Part shown: positions 55,654 through 64,000 of the stretch, in pieces | Position numbering within the stretch: position 1 is the stretch's first letter | Layout: each line of letters begins with the position of its first letter | Assembly: GCA_016699045.1 (NCBI GenBank) | Contig: CP064957.1 | Location: forward strand, 124,001 to 188,000 | Origin: a bacterium | Lineage (GTDB): Bacteria; Babelota; Babeliae; Babelales; RVW-14 | Reading direction: 5' to 3' | DNA length: 64,000 bases | Translations under genes and position numbers: made by a program | Notes under the pieces: model-generated | Databases searched by the model: none | Told to the model about the DNA's origin: nothing | What the model saw: the letters and a program-made list of their open reading frames with translations, nothing else

Positions 55654-56259
55654 TTAACGATGACTGCCATTAAAAAATTCATACACATTATTTTTATGCC
55701 GCCACACAAGCCATACGCAGAGCGCAACAAAAAAATAAAACATCAAATCGATATTTACTAAAATGCCATAATACAACGTTAACATGAAAATCGAGCTCAA
55801 CGACGCAATAAAAGCATGCCGCGTCAGCATAAATAAAACCACCCACGCACATGCAAATAAAAGAACCAAATACAGCGGCACCAGATACAGCAGCGCACCC
55901 AACGAAGTTGCCACGCCCTTACCACCTTTAAAACCCAAAAAAACTGAATAGGCATTGCCAAGTAACAACGCAGCTGCACATATCACCAAATAATCTTGCG
56001 TCATCATAACGCCCTGCGCATGCAGCACATAGTCGGCCGCCAACAAGGTAAGAAAGGCCTTGCAGGAATCAAAAAACAGAATAAAAAAGAAAAAGTTCGT
56101 ATTGCCCAAAACGCGGGCCACGTTGGTAGCACCGATATTGCGGGAGCCATGCGCGGTGATATCGATCTTAAAAAACAATTTACATACAATATAGCCCGAA
56201 GGAATCGAGCCAACCAAATACGACAGCAGGAATAAACCACCCAAAACAAGCATCATCAT
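55654..56259 (-). CDS. plsY: Acyl-phosphate:glycerol-3-phosphate acyltransferase PlsY
   Basis: About 201 residues. Four consecutive ATG codons follow GAGGGTA; the one at 56259 has the best spacing (5 bases), but 56262, 56256 or the upstream ATG at 56280 are possible. Five membrane helices with the PlsY motifs GSIPSGY, GSRNIGATNVAR and GFKGGKGVAT. It makes lysophosphatidic acid from acyl-phosphate at the inner membrane. The ligase gene follows 12 bases later. Confidence 0.93.
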   Translation of the reverse strand: MMMLVLGGLFLLSYLVGSIPSGYIVCKLFFKIDITAHGSRNIGATNVARVLGNTNFFFFILFFDSCKAFLTLLAADYVLHAQGVMMTQDYLVICAAALLLGNAYSVFLGFKGGKGVATSLGALLYLVPLYLVLLFACAWVVLFMLTRHAFIASLSSIFMLTLYYGILVNIDLMFYFFVALCVWLVWRHKNNVYEFFNGSHR

Positions 56260-56300
56260 CATTACCCTCACGGTTATCATGTTGTATAAAAAAAGACCAT

Positions 56301-56336
56301 AAAAAAAAGCCGCTCATCAAAACGATGTGCGGCTTT
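56301..56336 (-). terminator. Rho-independent terminator after tRNA-Met
   Basis: AAAGCCGC/GCGGCTTT with inner CATC/GATG pairing across one mismatch; eight T follow on the minus strand. It closes the secD-tRNA-Met transcript. Confidence 0.9.
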
Positions 56337-56358
56337 AAACCTTTTAGTGCATGAACTG

Positions 56359-56435
56359 TGGTAGCGGCGCAGGGATTCGAACCCCGGACCTACGGATTAT
56401 GATTCCGCCGCTCTAACCAACTGAGCTACGCCGCC
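56359..56435 (-). tRNA. tRNA-Met (anticodon CAU), elongator type
   Basis: GGCGGCG acceptor, D arm GCTC/GAGC, anticodon stem GCGGA/TCCGT with loop ATCATAA (CAT), T arm CGGGG/CCCTG with TTCGAAT, encoded CCA. It lacks the three G-C pairs of initiator tRNA. The first pair is G1-U72. CAU could also be tRNA-Ile2 (lysidine), which cannot be excluded. Confidence 0.93.
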
Positions 56436-56480
56436 ATGCAATTAAAATATTTCAACGTAAAAATCTCTTCAATCGTCAAA

Positions 56481-58124
56481 CTAAAATCTTAATGAACCAA
56501 CACCGATTCTGTCCAACGTAAATGAAAAGAGGGATTTCAAAAAGTAAACGCCGGAAAGTATTGTCGCAACAATACCTGCCATCAGCGTTACGGCAAAGCC
56601 TTTAATTGCAGGCCCACCGAAATAAAACAACACAGCGCCCGTTAAAAACGTCGTGATGTTTGAATCAAGAATCACCGGCATTACGCCTTTAAATCCTCGA
56701 TCTACTGCCAACCGAACTGGAATACCCGCCGCAATATGTTCACGAATATTTTCGTAAATCAAAATCGAAGCGTCAATACCCATCCCAATCGACACGACCA
56801 TACCGGCAATACCAGGTAAAGTTAACGTCGCATTGAAGTATGACAAGAACAATAAGATCAAGAACAAATTCAACAACAACGCAAGTACTGCAAAGAGCCC
56901 AGGAATCTTGTAGTAGAATATACTAAAAACAAACAATAAAAGCAATGCTACTAAGCAAGAAAAGATACCTTTTTTAACAGAATCTTGCCCCAACTTAGCG
57001 CCAACACGATTTTCTTGTTCAAATTTAAGTGGCGCAACAAGCGACCCAGAGCGCAAAACGATCGATAAATCAAGCGCTTCTTTTTGTGAAGCAATGTTAG
57101 TAATACTTGCTTTACCACCAGGAATGGCGCCGTTAATGACAGGATCTGAAAACATAACGTTATCGATCACAATACCCAAATGTTTATGAACATTGTTTGC
57201 CGTAATATCAGCAAACTCATCGGCACCAACGCTATCAAGTACAAAACCAACTTGTGCTTTGCCGTACTCGTCAAACTCAACACGCGCGTCAGTAATATGC
57301 TCGCCAGTCATGTCAGGAAATGCTGAGACCAAGAAATAACGTCGCGGTTCACCTTCATCTGAACGACCAGGAACAATCATTTTATCTTGTGGCAATTCGC
57401 CATCAAATTTATCAAGAAGCGTTTCTGCTTTTGCAGCACTTTCTTCAACTAATTTTAATTCAAGATGCGCTGTTTTTTGTACGATAGATTTTACACGATC
57501 AGGATCATCAAGACCTGGCAGCTGTACCACCACTTGGCGTGCGCCATGCTGCTGTACCAAATTGCCTTCAACGCCATAGTTACCTAGCCGCGTTGTAAGC
57601 ACGCTAACTGCTTGCTCAACAGCACCAACACGCAGCTGGTTTTCAGCATCACTGCTCAACGTTGCGCGCACCACCACACCAGAACGTTTGACGTTTAGTA
57701 CGGTACCACGATTTTCTTTCAGAATATTGTAGCAAGATTTTGCAACTTCTTCGTCAGCAAACATAAGCTCAAGCGCGCCTTCTTTAAACGTCTTGGACGT
57801 TGGCATCGTCTTCAAGCCCTTGCTGATCAACAATTGATCCAATGATCTATTTTCTAATGCCAAACGATTTTCAAGCGCTTTTTCAACTTCTACACCCAAA
57901 ACAAGGTACGTACCGCCCGCAATGTCGATACCTTTATTGATACCAGCCAAACGCAAAGCATTCGCCATTTTTGCAAAATAGCCAGTCCACGAAGCTTCTT
58001 GTTTTGCTTCACGTGCCATTTTTTCGTCGAAAGAAATCATGTAATAAGAACCAGCTCCCACCACCAGTAGCCAAAACATAACTGGGGCAAATAGCAATCT
58101 GACAATCCCTGATTGAGTGCTCAT
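56481..58124 (-). CDS. secD: Protein translocase subunit SecD
   Basis: 547 residues. One N-terminal helix, the large periplasmic P1 region (GINKGIDIAGGTYLVLGVEVE, VLTTRLGNYGVEGNLVQQHG, VVQLPGLDDPDRVKSIV) and five C-terminal helices of the RND fold (GMVVSIGMGIDASILIYENIREH). SecD with SecF pulls exported proteins across using the proton gradient. No secF follows; instead tRNA-Met and a terminator do. GGAG lies 6 bases before the ATG. Confidence 0.95.
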   Translation of the reverse strand: MSTQSGIVRLLFAPVMFWLLVVGAGSYYMISFDEKMAREAKQEASWTGYFAKMANALRLAGINKGIDIAGGTYLVLGVEVEKALENRLALENRSLDQLLISKGLKTMPTSKTFKEGALELMFADEEVAKSCYNILKENRGTVLNVKRSGVVVRATLSSDAENQLRVGAVEQAVSVLTTRLGNYGVEGNLVQQHGARQVVVQLPGLDDPDRVKSIVQKTAHLELKLVEESAAKAETLLDKFDGELPQDKMIVPGRSDEGEPRRYFLVSAFPDMTGEHITDARVEFDEYGKAQVGFVLDSVGADEFADITANNVHKHLGIVIDNVMFSDPVINGAIPGGKASITNIASQKEALDLSIVLRSGSLVAPLKFEQENRVGAKLGQDSVKKGIFSCLVALLLLFVFSIFYYKIPGLFAVLALLLNLFLILLFLSYFNATLTLPGIAGMVVSIGMGIDASILIYENIREHIAAGIPVRLAVDRGFKGVMPVILDSNITTFLTGAVLFYFGGPAIKGFAVTLMAGIVATILSGVYFLKSLFSFTLDRIGVGSLRF

Positions 58125-58173
58125 ACCTATCTCCTAAAGAGGTTAAACTACTCGCGCGACTTTGTGTTTTTGA

Positions 58174-58260
58174 TGGTGCCGAGAAGGAGACTCGAACTCC
58201 TATAGGGTTTCCCCTGCTGCCCCCTTAAAGCAGTGCGTCTACCAATTTCGCCATCTCGGC
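58174..58260 (-). tRNA. tRNA-Leu with anticodon AAG
   Basis: 87 bases, class II. Acceptor GCCGAGA/TCTCGGC, anticodon stem CTGCT/GGCAG with loop TTAAGGG, so positions 34-36 read AAG; a long variable arm AGGG-GAAA-CCCT, T arm AGGAG/CTCCT with TTCGAGT, discriminator A, encoded CCA. G37 suits NAG-type Leu tRNAs. A34 is rare in bacteria, where GAG is usual. Confidence 0.9.
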
Positions 58261-58487
58261 CTACATTCATCATTTGGAGCAGTTTCCATTTCAAAACTGC
58301 AGTCATAAGGTATCAAAGAAAACAAATCTTCGCAACTGTTTTTAACCACAATAATAACTTTTTTCTTTTTACACCATCTTTTTAGCATAATTTATAAAAA
58401 GTATTGCAATAAGAAAAACGCTTTTGTTAGCTTGTTTCTAACTAAAAATAGAACTTTCTGTCTAAAAAATTACCAGGGTGAAATGAT

Positions 58488-61400
58488 ATGAAAAAGATGC
58501 GTTTTTTGAATGCGCTTGCGCTTATGGTTATCCTTACTACCCCGCTTAAAAGCAACGATTTGGGCAATTTGCAAGATGCCCTTACAGCCCTAAAAAGCAA
58601 ACTCGGCCAACTAGGAACGGCATTGCATGAACTTGCAAACCCGCCTGTTGTGCAGCCGTTAACCGCAGCTGAGATATCAAAATTAGAAAAAATTAAAACT
58701 GCTTTGATCGCTAGAATAACGGCTGATGCAACGATGCATGAAAGCGAAGACGCAACAACAATTATTATCAAAGCACAACAAGACCTTCAAAAGAAAATTG
58801 AGGAAGGTCAAAAAAAACTTGATAACTTTATGCAGACAGATGAAAAAAGGATACTCGAACTTAAAGAGAACAAGGCGCGCCTGGATACAGAAGCCATGGA
58901 GAAAAGAAAAGAAATTGCCATCAAGACGACCACATTGCAACGCAAGCAAGAAGAATTAGCAAAAAAGAATTTAGCCGATTCAAAAATTAGTCAACTAAAA
59001 CTCGACTCTACCACATTAAAACAAGAAATCGATACACTTAAGCAAGGAATCGATACACTTAATCAAAAATATGGACCAATACAAACTGAACTCGAAAAAC
59101 TTAGGACTAAAAAATCAGAAATACAAACGTCCGCAACAATTGATCCAACTTTATTACGAAACTATGCGCCTTTTTTCAGCCTTCAAAATTTAAATTTTGA
59201 GACATTACAAGGGCTCGAAAAAGCCATCACAGAAACAAAGAACGCATTACAACAAGGCTCTCCGTATCCTACGAGTGATTTTTTCAAAGCAGTTTCGCCA
59301 TCTAATTTAGCAACAAATCCTCAAGAATTTCAAGATACTATTGACTCTGTACTAAAAGGAATCAACCAAACTATTACCTCTCTTAAAGCAAGTACCGTAC
59401 AAACAATCACACAAAATTTAGCTTACTTGGTAATGCTTTACCTAGAACGCGATGGGCTTAATAGTTCTACCTTAGATTCTTTTACGCAACTACCAGGCAA
59501 AGCTCAAGGGCTAGACCAAGGAGAAATAGCTCCAGAAATATGGCAAAATCTTATAACAACAGACAGCGAAAATCAGGCGATCATAGCTAAAAGCCTTGTT
59601 TTTCAGAATCAAATAAACAAAGACGAATCAATCCTACAAAAAAAAATAAAAGCATTAATCAGCACTGCCAACAAGGGAACCCCAGATAACCCAACTCCAC
59701 AAGAAATTCAAGATTTTTACAAGCGTACCTTAACTCATTTTCATAAACAAACTGCACAAAACTATAAACAATTTTATGCTGCGCTAGAACCAATTTATGC
59801 AGCAGGATTTTTATATATTTTTGCAAAAGAAAAAAACAAATTTGAAAGAATACTTAAAGATCAAATTTCTGATACTTTAAACAAAGTTCGCCAGTTCTTT
59901 TTTAATGATCCAAGTAACTTTTATTTCCAAAGAAGTGAATTTGAATGTAAAAAACCAGATAAATCCTTTTTCAACACACCATCATCCCCATCATCTGAGC
60001 CCAAAGTATCCAGAGGTTCAATTATGGACCCCGCCCGTTTAAGCATTTTATTGAACAAAATCAAAAGCAAACAAGCAACGCCGACAGATATAAACGCTTA
60101 CTTAATAAGTTTTCCAGAAAATAAATCAGTCGGCATGGAAAACCTTGGGGTTTCAGGCATTACCGATGCGCAGCAGTTAAAAAGCCTAAGAACTCAGTTA
60201 GAGCGCATACAGAAAGAAATTCCTGATCTAGAAGAGCAAATTATTGAAATACAGAAAGATATAGTACAGGAAACAAATCCAAAAAAACTTCAAAAACTTA
60301 ACACAGAACTAAAAGACCTCACCGATGACCTTAATGTACTTACTGAGCCAAAACTGCCACTCGCAAAACTCATTGAAAAAATTGATGCACAATCAAAGCT
60401 AATTGCTCAATTAAAACCAACTCAACGACCAAAACCAACTGAACAACAGATGATAGATTCAAAAGCTGATATTGATGCAATGGCTGAATGGATTGCCCAT
60501 GAAAATATACAAAATCCTGAAGAACTTCATCACTTCTTCAACAACCCCACTGAAGTTGAAGCAACCTATCAACTTTCAGACATTGTAACGATCCCTGAAT
60601 TGCTTAAATATTTACAAGATGAGCTTTCCAAACTTGTACATGGCAAAGGCAAATTTTCACAAGAAAAACTGGCTGCTATTTTTGCCGAAGCTCCAGCAGA
60701 AATCAAAACACATATTGAGAAGTTGGCTTCTGTAACGCCACAAAAACCACCATTGCCAGACAGACCTGGACAACCAACACCAGCACCAACACCAGCACCT
60801 ATAAAAATTTTAAGCTACGATCAACTAATAACCGCCGGTAAAAAAATATTTGATGATTTAAGCAAACTGGAAATACCAGGCGACGCCCTCATAAGCCGCA
60901 TGCAGCACGAGGCAAAAAAGACCCCTCACAAAGCCCTTGAAACGTTTATCTTTCAAAAATACAATGACAACGCGGTGTGGTTTGATCAAATCGTTGAAGG
61001 TAATAAGCCAGAGCATGAAGAAATCATTAAAGTTATTCAAGAAGTTAAGCATGCCCTGGAATCAACAAGTGCACCTTCAACGCCTGCAGCTCAAAATCAA
61101 AAACCAGATCTACCGGCCCAGCCAGGGCCAAGCAAACGCTCAAACAGCCAGAACCGGCCGGAGCCGAATCTCAAGCGCCCCAAAAAGAATCTGCGCGGCC
61201 TCAAGAAATTCATCATCAAGAACTAACTCCCGCAGAAATCAAGGATCGAAAAATAATCTTGTACAAAATGTATAAGCAAATTAAAGCACACAAAAAAGCA
61301 GGTAGGTCAGAATCAGCAGAAACCATTAGTAAAACAGTCAACATCAAAGAGCTTTTCGAAAAACATCCAGAATTTTTAGGTAATACGAAATTGCGCAAGT

Positions 61401-61735
61401 ATTTAAATAAGATTTTATATTCGCTCAGATTTGACTCAAATATCGATCTAGCAATCATACAGGAACTTTTTGCTGTAATTTCTTCTTCTGATTCTGTTCT
61501 CAAAGAGTTTATTGATTCATTAGATCATGAACACTCACCACGCCCAAACAAACCAAATAACCCAGAAAAAGAAAAAAAAGAAAAAACTCAAAAGCCGCAG
61601 CCAGTTAAAAAACCCCGCGGACCATTGCCAAAAACTCCACAACCAGGCAGCCCTCAAGGAAATAAAAAAACAGGCAAAGGATCACCAAAAAAATCAACCA
61701 CTCAAAAGAAGAAGACATTAACTGAATCGTTATAA
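58488..61735 (+). pseudogene. Very large secreted coiled-coil protein, one frameshift
   Basis: Two frames join into about 1080 residues. The first (58488-61226) has a signal peptide (MRFLNALALMVILTTPLKS), a leading helix LQDALTALKSKLGQLGTAL shared with the gene at 61757, long coiled coils (about 60-220 and 560-640), a Pro-rich hinge and a copy of the module described in the findings (about 770-860). In the next frame, after about 61130, the sequence reads QTLKQPEPAGAESQAPQKES and continues to 61735 with a helical domain and a Lys/Pro-rich tail. One base is missing at about 61120-61132. No enzyme motif; probably a lineage-specific surface or host-interaction protein. Confidence 0.7.
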
Positions 61736-61756
61736 AAGTAAAAAGGAGACCGTAAG

Positions 61757-62900
61757 ATGAAAAAAAACAAACTAATACTTTTCGTTGGGCTTACTCTGCT
61801 CATACAGACAGAGCCGACACACGCGGCTGCATCGATTGCCGAGTTACAAACCTCCCTCGAGGTACTTAAAACTAAACTGGTAACGCTTGCTCAAGCGCTT
61901 GGAAAAATAAATCAAAAATATACTCCCGTTGATGAATTATCGCCAGGGCAAAAGACCTATTTTATTATCTTAAAAAGCCTTGCTAAAGGCGGCAGCCCGC
62001 AAGGCCTTGCCGAAAAAATGCAAGAATACGCCAACCGGGCAGATCATGAAGGTCTTAAAACGTTCATCGGTCAGGGATACAATGAAGACAAAAACGCGGA
62101 AATATTTTTTGCTAATTTGTACAATGGAATACTCGATTCTGATGAAATAATCACAGACCCGGCAGCAAAAAATGCCCTTAGCCCAGACCAATTATTTCCA
62201 ACAAACGACGCCCTTAAAACTCTTATTGAAAAAATAATTAGAGCAATTGACGGCAAACCACCATGGGAAATTGGACCAATGACGCCTCCTCGAGACCATG
62301 GACCTAAAGGCAACCCAAATCCAAATCCAAGCACCGCAACACCATACGCCGATTTGTCCGCCGATCAACAAGTGGTTTACAATGAGTTGAACGATGCTTG
62401 GACAGAGGTAGAAAACGCCGCAGGCATGGCTATTGGCATAAAAATTAAACCGCTCAAAACTTTAATAAATAAATATGCCGACCCAAATAATAATGGCCTT
62501 GACGGACTAAGAACATTTGCAGCTGAAAAAGAAGCAAACAAAGCAACTTATAAAAAAGATCTTCAAAACCTTCTTACTCATATCGAAAAAAACACTTGCA
62601 GCTAACCAACAAGCAACCGACAGTTCTGAGCCATCAGACAGCAGCTCTGGACAACCAGCAAACGATCCGGTGTATGATGAGCTAGAAAAAGCATGGACGG
62701 CGTTGGTGAGCGCACAAGGAAATATGTTTGCTCTAGCAAAAGCAGAACCAGCTCTTAGAAAATTAATGGAAAAAAATGCCCAGGATGCAAACACAGAACC
62801 ACTCAAAAAATTCATCAAAGCACATTTTAACGAAAACAAAGCTTTCTTCAATTTATTAAAAGGTCAACTCAAAACAATTGTCACAGAAGCAAAACCATAA
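61757..62900 (+). pseudogene. Secreted modular protein related to the preceding gene, one frameshift
   Basis: About 380 residues after joining. Signal peptide at about 1-26, leading helix LQTSLEVLKTKLVTLAQAL (as in the gene at 58488), then three copies of an 80-residue helical module (about 50-145, 195-275 and 290-375), with a Pro/Asn spacer between the first two. The frame breaks at an A7 run (62586-62592, GA7C) by one extra base: as written the protein ends HIEKNTCS, and with one A removed it continues LAANQQATDSSEPSD into the third module. AAGGAG precedes the ATG. Confidence 0.72.
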
Positions 62901-62906
62901 ATAGAA

Positions 62907-62945
62907 AGAGCAGGGCGGGTTTGTTAAACAAACCCGCCCTGCTCT
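62907..62945. terminator. Bidirectional Rho-independent terminator
   Basis: Perfect 17-bp stem (62907-62923 with 62929-62945) with loop TTAAA, and T-rich flanks. It lies between the modular protein (plus) and htpX (minus). Confidence 0.9.
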
Positions 62946-62962
62946 CTTTTCTTAATAAATCT

Positions 62963-63829
62963 CTATCGTCTTCCCGCCATCTTTCTTAACCGCTCAATCC
63001 GCTTTTCCATTGGCGGATGAGTTGAAAACAAACTCAACATGCCTTTTGCCGAAAACGGATAAACAATAAACAAACTTGCTGATGCCGCTTGTGCAGGCGA
63101 GCTTGGCTGGGCGTGCTGGTGCTTGCCAGCGCCATGCAATTTTTCAAGTGCGGAAGCAAGTGCCAACGGATCGTGGCAATAATGCGCGCCTGATTCGTCC
63201 GCTTGATACTCACGAGATCGCGAGACCGCCAACTGAATGAGCATGGCGGCAAATGGCATGACAATTGCAACGACAAGCGCTGCAAGGCCGTTGTTGCGAT
63301 CGTCACGAGAACGACCGCCATAGCCCAAAAATACCGCCCATTGAAGCATGTTGGCAAGGTAGCCGATGGCTGTCGCAATGGTCGCGGCAATCGTGCCAAT
63401 TAAAATATCGCGATTTTTAATGTGAGAAATTTCATGCGCGAGCACGCCACGCAATTCATCTTCCGTTAAAATATCCAAAATGCCCTGCGTAACCGCCACC
63501 GATGCATGCTGCGGGTTGCGGCCAGTTGCAAATGCGTTGGTCATGTTGGTTGACAGATACCACAATTTTGGCATCGGCATGTTAGCGTTTTCACACAAAT
63601 CGCCAACCATGTCGTAAATATACTGAAAGCGTGCTTGATCAAGTGGCTTGGCGCCGTACATGGCTAGTACTAATTTGTCTGAAAAAAAGTAGGTTAAAAA
63701 GTTTAAGAGCAATGAGAAAATAAACGCAAACGCAACGCCGCTGTTGCCACCAATCCAATGGCCCATCACCAACAGTATGCTACTAAGCCCTGCCAAAAGT
63801 GCAGCAGTTTTAAGTGAATTTAAAAACAT
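62963..63829 (-). CDS. htpX: Membrane zinc protease HtpX
   Basis: 288 residues. Two N-terminal helices, zinc motif HEISH (in VLAHEISHIKNRD), a second helical pair, the third ligand region SRSREYQADESGA, and the C-terminal STHPPMEKRIERLR. HtpX degrades misfolded inner-membrane proteins alongside FtsH. AAAGGA lies 6 bases before the ATG. Confidence 0.96.
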   Translation of the reverse strand: MFLNSLKTAALLAGLSSILLVMGHWIGGNSGVAFAFIFSLLLNFLTYFFSDKLVLAMYGAKPLDQARFQYIYDMVGDLCENANMPMPKLWYLSTNMTNAFATGRNPQHASVAVTQGILDILTEDELRGVLAHEISHIKNRDILIGTIAATIATAIGYLANMLQWAVFLGYGGRSRDDRNNGLAALVVAIVMPFAAMLIQLAVSRSREYQADESGAHYCHDPLALASALEKLHGAGKHQHAQPSSPAQAASASLFIVYPFSAKGMLSLFSTHPPMEKRIERLRKMAGRR

Positions 63830-63914
63830 GCACAGTCCTTTCCGGTATAATTTTTAGTGATATTTTAGATGATATGTTTTGAAAAAGCTGAATATAAAAA
63901 ATTTTATCGATAGT

Positions 63915-63971
63915 TTATCGGCAACTTATCGGCATAAGTTCAGAAAGAAACTTGCCAATAAATTACCGATA
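63915..63971. repeat. Short direct and inverted repeats upstream of htpX
   Basis: TTATCGGCA occurs at 63915-63923 and 63926-63934, 11 bases apart (one helical turn), and CCGATAA in inverted orientation at 63965-63971. It may be an operator for htpX or for a gene beyond the edge. Confidence 0.35.
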
Positions 63972-64000
63972 ACTTAATAATCATATCAAAAGAAGCTTAA

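Overview
The window looks like chromosome from a host-dependent, AT-rich Gram-negative bacterium, most likely Candidatus Dependentiae (TM6). That placement is inferred from gene content; no rRNA gene is present to test it. The cell has an outer membrane (LpxA, LpxI, HldE, an LptF/LptG permease, SecD, lipoproteins) and a peptidoglycan division apparatus (MurD, FtsW, ZapA, RsmH). It also carries eight secreted ankyrin-repeat proteins of the kind used by bacteria that live in protists.

Layout. 1-9513 is one minus-strand housekeeping block: carD, miaA, a frameshifted SurA/PpiD-type foldase, recA, infC-rpmI-rplT, a small coiled-coil gene, zapA, rny, ymdB and an LptF/LptG permease. 10161-13122 holds two paralogous flippase-like membrane proteins. 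13128-18842 holds two ankyrin proteins, dnaK, a gene-free stretch of about 1 kb with GC-rich hairpins, and a 48-residue metallothionein-like gene too short for most gene finders. 19029-24567 is a five-gene MacA/MacB-type exporter operon. 24572-32483 holds rsmG, small secreted proteins, a tandem pair of M3 metallopeptidase lipoprotein genes damaged by indels, and a TPR lipoprotein. 32612-39437 runs dnaA, a two-domain lipoprotein, rsmH, spoVG, tRNA-Gln, then lpxA, a Gfo/Idh oxidoreductase and lpxI. 39386-43236 is a NlpC/P60 peptidase and a large unknown secreted protein. 43569-48207 is an array of six secreted ankyrin genes. 48213-56435 has ftsW, murD, hldE, a hexulose-phosphate-synthase-like gene, a cysteine-rich secreted protein, an ATP-dependent DNA ligase, plsY and tRNA-Met. 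56481-63829 has secD, tRNA-Leu, two large frameshifted secreted proteins sharing a repeated module, and htpX.

How it fits together. Envelope building and export genes alternate with fast-evolving secreted proteins (ankyrins, coiled-coil proteins, M3 peptidases) that probably face the host. Duplication is the main local process: paired flippases, paired MacA and MacB, paired M3 peptidases, an ankyrin array that has carried along a broken piece of ftsW, and a module repeated within and between the two large genes at 58.5-62.9 kb. Single-base indels are confined to five genes, while the housekeeping genes are all intact.

Starts were moved from the longest open frame to a downstream codon wherever a Shine-Dalgarno sequence or signal peptide supported it. 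No database search or folding program was available, so family assignments rest on motifs read by eye.
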